In this document: in pieces, positions 1 through 5,756 of the stretch
How positions within the stretch are numbered: the stretch's first letter is position 1
How the letters are laid out: the number at the start of each line of letters is the position of its first letter
Assembly (NCBI GenBank): GCA_937923125.1
Contig: CALALK010000243.1
Span: forward strand, 1-5,756
Source of the DNA: an uncultured Carnobacterium sp.
GTDB lineage: Bacteria; Bacillota; Bacilli; Lactobacillales; Aerococcaceae
Length of the DNA: 5,756 bases
Direction of reading: 5' to 3'
Translations under genes and position numbers: made by a program
The notes under the pieces: generated by a model
Seen by the model: only the letters and a program-made list of their open reading frames with translations
What the model was told of the DNA's origin: nothing
Databases searched by the model: none

Positions 1-767
1 TAATCGTGACGATTGTCTTGCTTGTTTTAATAGGAATTTTACCTACCGTTTATTGGATGAGAAGCCATAAAGGTCAAGTGAAAATCAGTTATTTCATGGC
101 TGGGGCATTAGGATTTATTGTCTCTGCCCGTATCCTTGAATCAGTTTTCCATTATTTCTTTTTACTTGCAGATAATCCGATTTCTCAGTTTCTAAATGGA
201 AATACAGTAGCATTCATTTTATATGGAATGATGATGGCAGGTATTTTTGAGGAATGTGGTCGCTATATCGTATTAAAATACATTATGAAAAAGCATCGCA
301 CCCGTGAAAATGCAGTTTTGTATGGAATTGGGCATGGAGTAATTGAAATTCTAACAGTTGTCCTTCCAGTGATTCTACTTTACTTAGTGATTGCGACATC
401 GCTTCAGAATGGAAGTGTAGATTCTGTGCTGAAGGCATTGCATGTTACTGAAAAGAATGCAGCTGTCGCCATGCAAAGTTTTCAAGCTGCAGCACAGTTT
501 AATATTGAAACAGCTGTGATGACGATTCTCGAACGAATCAGTTCAATGGCAATTCATATTGGCTGTAGCATCATCGTTTATTACAGTGTCATCGTAGAGA
601 ATAAAAAGTATTTATGCGGTGCTGTTTTACTACATATGATGGCGGATTTCTTTGCAGCGCTCTATCAACGAAATGTCGTTGGAGCTGGAATCGCTGAAAC
701 TGGAATTTTATTTATGGCGATTGTAATTGTATGGATTGCGACAAAAATATATAAAAAATTGGCATAA
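1..767 (+). CDS. YhfC-like intramembrane protease family protein (5' partial)
   Basis: This is a polytopic membrane protein resembling the YhfC family, which is grouped with CAAX/PrsW-like glutamic intramembrane proteases. Its substrate is unknown and proteolysis is inferred from the family. Numbering from the first GTG (position 6), there is a hydrophobic segment at about 2-18 and others near 28-53, 66-81, 105-131, 178-196, 203-220 and 226-246. Candidate active-site motifs lie in or beside these segments: EECGRY at 82-87, GHGVIE at 109-114, ER at 176-177 with H184, and H210 followed by D214 (LLHMMADFF). The frame stays open to the left edge through an ATC codon, and the GTG at 6 has no visible ribosome binding site. 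The true start is therefore probably a few codons upstream and outside the window. The stop lies 29 nt before the next gene, so the two are probably co-transcribed. The family call is from recognition of the motif pattern, not a search. Confidence 0.75.
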   Translation, partial: IVTIVLLVLIGILPTVYWMRSHKGQVKISYFMAGALGFIVSARILESVFHYFFLLADNPISQFLNGNTVAFILYGMMMAGIFEECGRYIVLKYIMKKHRTRENAVLYGIGHGVIEILTVVLPVILLYLVIATSLQNGSVDSVLKALHVTEKNAAVAMQSFQAAAQFNIETAVMTILERISSMAIHIGCSIIVYYSVIVENKKYLCGAVLLHMMADFFAALYQRNVVGAGIAETGILFMAIVIVWIATKIYKKLA

Positions 768-781
768 CGAATCGTTGATGC

Positions 782-789
782 AAAGGAGG
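782..789 (+). promoter_or_regulatory. Ribosome binding site that decides the start of the small membrane protein
   Basis: AAAGGAGG is a near-perfect Shine-Dalgarno sequence. It lies only 1 nt before the ATG at 791 but 7 nt before the in-frame ATG at 797. The second ATG is therefore the likely start, giving a protein beginning MATIESG rather than MKMATIESG. Confidence 0.8.
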
Positions 790-796
790 AATGAAG

Positions 797-1204
797 ATGG
801 CAACAATAGAAAGTGGAGCGAGATTCGGGATTCCGATGGTGTTCTTGGTGAGTGGTGGATTCATTGCGACATGTGTGCTTGTCATTTTCGTTCGCCGATG
901 GACAGCCGCAAAACAGAGTGGAGGTCCGTTTATGGCACCGTTTCATATCGCGCGGGGTATGTTTTACATTCACGTGGCATTCTGTTTCAAAAAGCGTCGG
1001 ATTCCTCTTGCATCCATTCGCTGGATTACGATTGATTTCATGCGTGGTCGAAGGGGTGGCGGCAGCCGTTATTTCGTCATTATTGAACAAAAGGACGGCA
1101 TAACGACCATGTTCTTCATGGGAAAAAGCAAAGCAACTGATGCGCTGCTGGAAGAGTTACCTCAAGCCGTGAAGCGGTATCCAATACGAATTCAGAAGAA
1201 CTAA
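797..1204 (+). CDS. Small single-pass membrane protein with possible PH-like domain, function unknown
   Basis: I do not recognise a characterised family for this 135-residue protein. It has one hydrophobic segment at about residues 12-32, followed by RR (33-34), which suggests a membrane anchor with the C-terminal part in the cytoplasm. The soluble part (about 44-128) alternates short hydrophobic strands with turns and ends in a helix-like stretch: ARGMFYIHVAFCF, then a basic KKRRIPLASIRWITI, a glycine-rich RGRRGGGS loop, RYFVIIEQKD and TTMFFMGKSKATDALLEEL. That order (strands, IPL..I segment, strand, terminal helix) resembles bacterial PH-like domains, but this is only a shape comparison. 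The gene follows the YhfC-like gene by 29 nt and is followed by a terminator, so it is probably the last gene of that transcript. Two sampled 60-nt stretches are 52-55% G+C, well above the downstream operon. The start was chosen by Shine-Dalgarno spacing. Confidence 0.75.
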   Translation: MATIESGARFGIPMVFLVSGGFIATCVLVIFVRRWTAAKQSGGPFMAPFHIARGMFYIHVAFCFKKRRIPLASIRWITIDFMRGRRGGGSRYFVIIEQKDGITTMFFMGKSKATDALLEELPQAVKRYPIRIQKN

Positions 1205-1220
1205 GAATAAAAATAGCGTG

Positions 1221-1252
1221 AAGAAGAATGTTGAAGATCAGCATTCTTTTTT
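1221..1252 (+). terminator. Rho-independent terminator after the membrane-protein unit
   Basis: The arms AAGAATG (1224-1230) and CATTCTT (1242-1248) pair perfectly. Pairing continues inward through U1231-G1241 (wobble), U1232-A1240, G1233-C1239 and A1234-U1238 to a 3-nt loop, giving an 11-bp stem. It runs into a T tract ending at 1252. It lies 17 nt past the stop at 1204 and separates the upstream pair of genes from the pfbA promoter. Confidence 0.85.
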
Positions 1253-1284
1253 GTTACTTTGATTTAGTATATAAACGAGTAGTT

Positions 1285-1300
1285 TTGAAAACGCTTGACA
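1285..1300 (+). promoter_or_regulatory. Candidate CcpA cre-like site overlapping the -35 box
   Basis: TTGAAAACGCTTGACA matches the left and central parts of the catabolite-responsive element (TGNAANCGNT). Its right end, GACA, is off by one base from the usual NNCA. If CcpA binds here it would cover the -35 hexamer at 1295-1300, and the promoter would be repressed in preferred sugars. The match is imperfect, so this is a candidate only. Confidence 0.45.
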
Positions 1301-1323
1301 TTTAATCGTTCGAGCGATAAGAT
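1295..1323 (+). promoter_or_regulatory. Sigma-A promoter for the pfbA-phosphatase-galT operon
   Basis: A perfect -35 hexamer TTGACA (1295-1300) is separated by an optimal 17 nt from TAAGAT (1318-1323), which matches the -10 consensus at 4 of 6 positions. Transcription should start near 1330, leaving a leader of about 64 nt before the ATG at 1394. The spacer holds an imperfect palindrome, ATCGTTCGAGCGAT (1305-1318, 12 of 14 symmetric positions), which could be a further protein-binding site. The placement after the upstream terminator supports an independent promoter here. Confidence 0.8.
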
Positions 1324-1338
1324 GTAGTCGTCATAAAA

Positions 1339-1352
1339 TGACACCGGTGTCA
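1339..1352 (+). promoter_or_regulatory. Perfect 14-bp palindromic operator, LacI-family style
   Basis: TGACACCGGTGTCA is exactly self-complementary and is centred on CCGG, the even-spaced central CG arrangement typical of LacI/GalR-family sugar repressor operators. It lies about 9 to 22 nt after the predicted transcription start, where a bound repressor would block initiation or elongation. An overlapping GTCAT-AAA-ATGAC inverted repeat (1330-1342) shares its left half. No repressor gene is in the window, so the regulator and effector are unknown. Confidence 0.7.
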
Positions 1353-1383
1353 AAAAGTAAATATCTATTAGGTCAGAAAATAT

Positions 1384-1388
1384 GGAGG
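1384..1388 (+). promoter_or_regulatory. Ribosome binding site that decides the pfbA start
   Basis: GGAGG ends 5 nt before the ATG at 1394. An earlier in-frame ATG at 1382 overlaps this Shine-Dalgarno sequence and has none of its own, so it is not the start. The 1394 start gives MKRLDGKK, a normal positively charged signal-peptide beginning. Confidence 0.85.
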
Positions 1389-1393
1389 TCATT

Positions 1394-3499
1394 ATGAAAC
1401 GTTTAGACGGCAAAAAAGTATTTGGTATTCGTAAGTTAAAAGTTGGAGTTTGCTCAATTTTGTTAGCGGTTTCCTTCGTGGGCGCACAAAATGTATTGGC
1501 AGAGGAAGTAGCCCACTCTACTCAGTCAACTACAGAAGAAAATAAGCTAGTAACAACGGAGACATCGCCTGAAAAAGTTCAAGAGGATGATAAAGAGGTG
1601 AAAGAAACTCCTGTTCAAAAGGATAATCAGTTAGAAACTACGGTAGAGAATGCAACTCCAAAAGAAAATGTAGAAACTCCTAAGAAAGCTGATGCTGGTG
1701 AAAAAGTAGAAGAAGTAAATAAAGATACAAATGATGAAAAACTAAATGTACCAGCTATCGCACTTCGTTCTGTATCGGAAAGAAGTGCGAATGGGGTAGA
1801 AGCTGCTCAACCTACAACTGATACTTTAAATGTTAAAGATTTCGGTGCAGTTGGGGATGGAGTTACGGATGATCATGAAGCTATGCAGGCAGCTATCGAT
1901 GCTGCATCTCAAGGACTAGGTGGAGGAAAATTATATTTCCCTGAAGGAACGTATCTTGTAAAGAAAATGGTCCAATTAAAGAGTAATATCGATATTCGCT
2001 TGCATGATAATGCAACGATTGTTAACGGAATTAATTTCCAAGGACGTCCTTCAATCGTATTTATGACGGGTCCTTTCATTAATGGAGGAGATAAGATTTT
2101 CTGGGAGCCAACAGAAAATATTAGTTTTACGGGTGGTACGATTGATATGAATGGTGCTTTGAATGAAGAAGGCACTAAACCAAAGAATTTACCGTTTATT
2201 AATTCTTCTGGTGGTTTTGCGATTGGGAATAGCTCAAATGTCACTATCCGCAATGTAACGTTTAAAGATAGTTATCAAGGGCATGCCATTCAAATTGCGG
2301 GGTCTAAAAATGTATTGGTGGATCAATCTCGTTTCTTAGGTCAAGCATTACCTAAAACGATTAAAGATAATGCGATGATTACAAAAGAGTCGATTCAAAT
2401 CGAACCGATGACAAGAAAAGGATTCCCGTACGCATTAAACGAAACTGGTGTGAAGTCAGAAAATGTAACCATTCAAAATTCATACTTTGGAAAGAGTGAT
2501 AAGTCCGGTGAGTTGGTAACCGCAATTGGTACGCATTATCAAGCCATTACTACTCAAAATCCTTCGAATATTAAGATTTTGAACAATCATTTCGACAACT
2601 TAGTTTATTCAGGGATTCGATTTACTGGATTCACAGATATTGTGATTAAAGATAATGTATTTGATAAAAAGACAAAGGAAGAAAGTGTTCGATACAGAGA
2701 AGATGGTGGAGCGTTAGTAAATGCCTTTAGTTACAAAAATACAGAAGATGTTCTGGACTTAAATAAGAAAGTAGTAATTACAAATAATCGATTCAATATT
2801 AAAGACCCTAAAACACAAGCAATCCGAGTAGCTAGAGATAGTGAAGAGTACTTAGGAAAAGTAAAAGATATTGAAGTAACAAACAATATCATTAATAATC
2901 AAGCTCAAGATTCTGAAGTTCCTTCAATTGAACTTCTCCGCATTAGTGATGGATTAACTGTTTCAGGGAACGTTATTAACGGCGGAAAAGATGGGATTGT
3001 CATCAATAACTCTACAGGCAGCATTACAGCAATCGATAATTCTTTTTCAAACTTAACAGGGAACTCCATTTCATTGCTAAATTCTGGAGATTATGGAAAT
3101 ATTTCCGTAGTAGCTTTAGGGCTTGGGAATGCCGATATTCATACAGAAAATGGGAACTATCATGTGATTGCAAGAAATAAAAATGGGTATTATTATCTTG
3201 CAACCTACTCCGATGATCAATTAGCTAACTTAATTGACAAAGTTGGGGAAGTAATTATTCCGATTGCACAAGGGGAACGATTTGAAAGATATCTACAGTA
3301 CGAATTCCGTAAGGTTTCTGAAGAAGGCAAGAAATCCGACACCCCAGCAAAAGAAGCACTCGTTCAAGCTGAAGCAAACAGAAATCAAAAAGAATTACCA
3401 CAAACAGGAACGAATAGTTATTTAGGTGCTATTGCTTCCCTTGTTGGATTAGGAGTGTTTTTTGGAGTCGGAGGAGTGAAGAAACGTCATGAAAATTAA
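1394..3499 (+). CDS. pfbA: PfbA-like LPXTG-anchored beta-helix surface adhesin
   Basis: This 701-residue cell-wall protein is recognised as a homologue of pneumococcal PfbA, which binds plasmin(ogen) and fibronectin and has a right-handed parallel beta-helix core like polysaccharide lyases and GH28 enzymes. In order it has: a YSIRK-like signal peptide (FGIRKLKVGVCSILL at 10-24, probable cleavage after VLA at 36); an acidic, Glu/Lys/Thr-rich, low-complexity stalk at about 37-140; a pectate-lyase-3-type N-cap (VKDFGAVGDGVTDD, 147-160); and a beta-helix to about 565. Coils such as NVTIRNVTF, NVLVDQSRF, NVTIQNSYF and NIKILNNHF show the repeating pattern. A C-terminal segment (about 566-665) is followed by LPQTG at 668-672, a hydrophobic helix and the tail KKRHEN. 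Sortase A should link the threonine to peptidoglycan. A glycan-binding or hydrolytic role is possible from the fold, but I cannot assign catalytic residues. It is the first gene of the operon and overlaps the next by 11 nt. Confidence 0.88.
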   Translation: MKRLDGKKVFGIRKLKVGVCSILLAVSFVGAQNVLAEEVAHSTQSTTEENKLVTTETSPEKVQEDDKEVKETPVQKDNQLETTVENATPKENVETPKKADAGEKVEEVNKDTNDEKLNVPAIALRSVSERSANGVEAAQPTTDTLNVKDFGAVGDGVTDDHEAMQAAIDAASQGLGGGKLYFPEGTYLVKKMVQLKSNIDIRLHDNATIVNGINFQGRPSIVFMTGPFINGGDKIFWEPTENISFTGGTIDMNGALNEEGTKPKNLPFINSSGGFAIGNSSNVTIRNVTFKDSYQGHAIQIAGSKNVLVDQSRFLGQALPKTIKDNAMITKESIQIEPMTRKGFPYALNETGVKSENVTIQNSYFGKSDKSGELVTAIGTHYQAITTQNPSNIKILNNHFDNLVYSGIRFTGFTDIVIKDNVFDKKTKEESVRYREDGGALVNAFSYKNTEDVLDLNKKVVITNNRFNIKDPKTQAIRVARDSEEYLGKVKDIEVTNNIINNQAQDSEVPSIELLRISDGLTVSGNVINGGKDGIVINNSTGSITAIDNSFSNLTGNSISLLNSGDYGNISVVALGLGNADIHTENGNYHVIARNKNGYYYLATYSDDQLANLIDKVGEVIIPIAQGERFERYLQYEFRKVSEEGKKSDTPAKEALVQAEANRNQKELPQTGTNSYLGAIASLVGLGVFFGVGGVKKRHEN

Positions 3500-4235
3500 A
3501 AGCATTTGTTCTATTCAAGGTACGGCGGTTGAAAACGAAGATGCGCTTGGTAGTTTTGGAAATTTCTTTTGGGTGATTGATGGAGCCACAGATTTATATA
3601 ATGCAAAAAAATCGATTGGATATTCGGTTTCTGAAGTAACGCATTTATTGTCTAAGGTGATTGCAAAACATTGTGCAGAATCAAAAACGTTAAAAGAAAT
3701 TTTTTCTGAAAGTATTAAGGAGGTCCGTTCGATTATAGGGTTAGATGATTTTAACCATGAAGAATATTATAAACTGCCGACTTTCGCCTTTGTTTTTGCA
3801 AAATTAACAAAAACAAAACTGGAATACATGATTCTTGGAGATTGTGTCGTGCTCGTGAATGACAAAGAGATAACCGACCATCGTGTGGACCGTTTGTTTG
3901 ATTTAGGAAAAAACGAAATTGCACATTCAAGTAAGGACGGCGTCCAAAGAAAAACTATCTTACAAAAAATTAGAGAACTAGCCAATACGTCAAATGGATA
4001 TTGGATTGGCTCGCTGGATGAATCTTGTGTGGAACATGCTATTTACGAAAGTACAGAAGTGACTAGTAATCAAATTGTATTAATGAGTGATGGCTTTTAT
4101 GAGTTTTATTCTCAACATCCAGAGGATAAGTTGGATGATTTAATTGTAATGAGAAAGCAATCACAGGAAGTCGATCCTATTTATGGAAAGAAAGATGATG
4201 CAAGTATACTAGTTGTTGATCTTTTAAAGGATTGA
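3489..4235 (+). CDS. PP2C-like serine/threonine phosphatase domain protein
   Basis: This 248-residue cytoplasmic protein has no signal peptide or membrane segment and carries the metal-binding signature of PP2C/PPM phosphatases in the right order. ENED is at 15-18, WVIDGATD at 28-35 (the VxDG motif), LGDC at 117-119 and following, LMSDGFYE at 199-205 and following (the SDG motif), and KKDDASILVVD at 234-244 (the DN/DDxT motif followed by a hydrophobic strand). PPM enzymes use such aspartates to hold Mn/Mg and remove phosphate from Ser/Thr. At 248 residues it is about the length of the minimal bacterial domain. The sequence is divergent: DGATD replaces the usual DGxGG. The ATG overlaps the end of pfbA by 11 nt. 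Its GAGGAG ribosome site (3471-3476) lies within pfbA, 12 nt away, a rather long spacing that suggests translational coupling. No partner kinase is in the window and the substrate is unknown. Confidence 0.82.
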   Translation: MKIKSICSIQGTAVENEDALGSFGNFFWVIDGATDLYNAKKSIGYSVSEVTHLLSKVIAKHCAESKTLKEIFSESIKEVRSIIGLDDFNHEEYYKLPTFAFVFAKLTKTKLEYMILGDCVVLVNDKEITDHRVDRLFDLGKNEIAHSSKDGVQRKTILQKIRELANTSNGYWIGSLDESCVEHAIYESTEVTSNQIVLMSDGFYEFYSQHPEDKLDDLIVMRKQSQEVDPIYGKKDDASILVVDLLKD

Positions 4236-4280
4236 AGACCCTGAAATGAAGAAAATAATTGAATAATCAAATAGATTAAG

Positions 4281-4285
4281 AGGAG
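4281..4285 (+). promoter_or_regulatory. Ribosome binding site of galT, with tandem ATG codons
   Basis: AGGAG is 3 nt from the ATG at 4289 and 6 nt from the ATG at 4292. The second spacing is the normal one, so 4292 is preferred. The difference is a single methionine. The 56-nt gap before it contains no terminator and only a weak 4-bp inverted repeat (TTGA-ATAA-TCAA), consistent with read-through from the phosphatase gene. Confidence 0.7.
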
Positions 4286-4291
4286 AAAATG

Positions 4292-5756
4292 ATGCAAACA
4301 GTAATCAATAATTTTGTTGAACAAGTAATTCAATCTGGGCTGTATAAACCTATGGATTACGCATATGTAAAGAATAGAATACTTGCTCTAGTCGGAGAGG
4401 AAGGAGCTAATACATCTACAAGTGAAACGGATATAAAAAAATTAAAAGATATGCTCGTTGAATTAGCTGAGAAAAATGGGAAAGTAGGCCCCTTGGCAGA
4501 AGAAAAAGACTGTTTAGGCGCAGAGTTAATGAACTTTATTACTCCAATTCCAAGTGCTGTTAATGAAAATTTCTGGAGTACTTATCAAGAATCTCCTGAA
4601 AAAGCTGTAAATGATTTTTATCAACTAAGTAAAGACAACGACTATATTAAATTATCAGCGATTGCTAAAAATATTGCATTCCGTGCAGAAACAAAATATG
4701 GACCGCTTGAGATTACGATTAATCTTTCTAAACCAGAAAAAGACCCTAAAACAATTGCAGCTGAGAAATTGATGAAAGCTTCGAATTATCCAAAATGTCT
4801 TTTGTGTATGGAAAATGAAGGGTATCAAGGAAGAGTAAACTACCCAGCTCGTGCGAATCATAGAATTATCCGAATGAAACTTGGAGATGAAGAATGGGGA
4901 TTACAATATTCACCATATTCATATTTTAATGAGCATGCCATTTTTCTAAATACAAAGCATATTCCGATGGCGATTACTCCTGAAACATTTGAACAACTAT
5001 TAGAAATTGTAGATATTATTCCGGGTTATTTTGCAGGATCAAACGCAGACCTCCCTATTGCAGGTGGCTCTATTTTAAGTCACAACCATTATCAAGGTGG
5101 AAAATACGTTTTCCCAATGGAAGTAGCGGAATGTGAAACAACCTTCGTATTTTCAGGATTTGAAGATATTCAAGCTGGTATTGTGAAATGGCCAATGTCT
5201 GTTCTTCGATTACGTGGTAAGAATAAACAAAGAATAGTGGAATTAGCTTCGAAGATTTTAAAATCATGGCAAGGGTATACCGATTTAGAGGCAGATATTA
5301 TTGCTACAACTGGAGAAATTCCGCACCATACAATCACTCCGATTGCTCGTGTAGTGGATGGTCAATTTGAAATGGATCTTGTTTTGAGAGATAATCACAC
5401 ATCAGAGTTACATCCAGATGGCGTATATCATCCTCATAAAGATGTTCAGCATATTAAAAAGGAAAATATCGGGTTAATTGAAGTGATGGGACTTGCGATT
5501 TTACCACCTCGTTTGAAAACAGAGTTAGAGGAAGTTGAGAAATATCTTTTAGGCAAAGATAACGCAATTGCAGATTATCATTTAGAATGGGCAGACCAAT
5601 TAAAAGAAAAATACCCTAACGTTAAAGAAGAAGAGATTAATAGCGTAGTTCAACACGAAGTAGGACAAGTGTTTGCAAGAGTTCTCGAAGATGCTGGCGT
5701 CTATAAGAATACTCCGTTTGGACATGAAGCATTTATGAGATTTGTTAAGTCGGTTG
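4292..5756 (+). CDS. galT: UDP-glucose--hexose-1-phosphate uridylyltransferase, class II (3' partial)
   Basis: GalT is the cytoplasmic Leloir-pathway enzyme that swaps UMP between UDP-glucose and galactose-1-phosphate, giving UDP-galactose and glucose-1-phosphate. The visible 488 codons show the class II (Firmicutes) form. The N-terminus is [13 protein letters not shown], followed by a CLLC pair at residues 169-172 leading into MENEGYQGR. The class II signature [18 protein letters not shown] spans about 253-270, with the H264-N-H266 active-site pair followed by [15 protein letters not shown] and [11 protein letters not shown] come later. The alanine in DLPIAGG is slightly unusual, where valine is common. 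The frame is still open at the right edge, after [13 protein letters not shown]. Family members are about 490-500 residues, so only a few residues are missing. The gene follows the phosphatase by 56 nt without a terminator. galE or galK may follow outside the window. Confidence 0.95.
   Translation, partial: MQTVINNFVEQVIQSGLYKPMDYAYVKNRILALVGEEGANTSTSETDIKKLKDMLVELAEKNGKVGPLAEEKDCLGAELMNFITPIPSAVNENFWSTYQESPEKAVNDFYQLSKDNDYIKLSAIAKNIAFRAETKYGPLEITINLSKPEKDPKTIAAEKLMKASNYPKCLLCMENEGYQGRVNYPARANHRIIRMKLGDEEWGLQYSPYSYFNEHAIFLNTKHIPMAITPETFEQLLEIVDIIPGYFAGSNADLPIAGGSILSHNHYQGGKYVFPMEVAECETTFVFSGFEDIQAGIVKWPMSVLRLRGKNKQRIVELASKILKSWQGYTDLEADIIATTGEIPHHTITPIARVVDGQFEMDLVLRDNHTSELHPDGVYHPHKDVQHIKKENIGLIEVMGLAILPPRLKTELEEVEKYLLGKDNAIADYHLEWADQLKEKYPNVKEEEINSVVQHEVGQVFARVLEDAGVYKNTPFGHEAFMRFVKSV

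Noticed and set aside
727..1035. 102-codon open frame on the + strand overlapping the YhfC-like and small membrane genes
   Set aside because: It is out of frame with two genes whose starts and stops are well supported. Its translation shows no domain or hydrophobic pattern.
665..1090. 141-codon open frame on the - strand
   Set aside because: It lies opposite two well-supported + strand genes, its Cys/His/Thr/Asn-rich translation resembles no protein, and it has no convincing ribosome binding site. It is a shadow of the higher-G+C coding strand.
1382..1393. Upstream in-frame ATG as an alternative pfbA start
   Set aside because: It overlaps the GGAGG ribosome binding site used for the ATG at 1394 and lacks its own.
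1330..1393. Riboswitch or attenuator in the pfbA leader
   Set aside because: The leader is only about 64 nt. The palindrome could fold as a hairpin with no room for a loop, and no T tract follows, so a protein operator is the better explanation.
1909..2253. 114-codon open frame on the - strand inside pfbA
   Set aside because: It lies opposite the beta-helix coding region, and its proline-rich translation mirrors the glycine/serine codons of the real gene.
4236..4291. Separate promoter or terminator between the phosphatase gene and galT
   Set aside because: No hexamer pair with acceptable spacing was seen, and the only inverted repeat is 4 bp with AT-rich arms.
4655..5267. Two short - strand open frames (68 and 65 codons) within galT
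   Set aside because: Both lie opposite continuous, strongly conserved GalT coding sequence and show no independent coding evidence.

Overview
The window looks like chromosome from a low-GC Gram-positive coccus of the Lactobacillales: a Streptococcus or a relative such as Granulicatella. The evidence is strong AGGAGG-type ribosome binding sites, an AT-rich backbone, a YSIRK-like signal peptide plus LPXTG sortase anchor on the large surface protein, and a class II (Firmicutes-type) GalT. The genus cannot be fixed from the sequence alone. All recognised genes are on the + strand. There are no rRNA or tRNA genes, no CRISPR array and no insertion sequence.

Region 1 (1-1252) is a short two-gene unit. 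It holds a polytopic membrane protein of the YhfC type (putative intramembrane glutamic/CAAX-like protease, cut by the left edge) and a 135-residue single-pass membrane protein with a possible PH-like soluble domain. A clear intrinsic terminator closes it at about 1221-1252. Parts of this unit, especially the small gene, are visibly richer in G+C than everything downstream.

Region 2 (1253-1393) is a compact regulatory region. It has a perfect TTGACA -35 box with a 17-nt spacer to TAAGAT, a CcpA cre-like sequence running into the -35, and an imperfect palindrome in the spacer. A perfect 14-bp palindrome with a central ACCGGT (LacI-family operator style) lies just after the expected transcription start.

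Region 3 (1394-5756) is a three-gene operon. The first gene encodes a 701-residue sortase-anchored right-handed beta-helix protein that I recognise as a homologue of pneumococcal PfbA (plasmin- and fibronectin-binding protein A). It overlaps by 11 nt a gene for a small cytoplasmic PP2C-like phosphatase. After 56 nt comes galT, UDP-glucose--hexose-1-phosphate uridylyltransferase of the Leloir pathway, cut by the right edge only a few residues before its expected end. No terminator or strong promoter separates these genes. A sugar-responsive promoter therefore appears to drive a surface adhesin/glycan-binding beta-helix protein, a phosphatase and a galactose enzyme together. From memory, the pneumococcal pfbA gene (SP_1833) also lies a few genes from galT-2/galE-1, which suggests a conserved but functionally unexplained gene cluster. 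This linkage is the most interesting aspect of the window.
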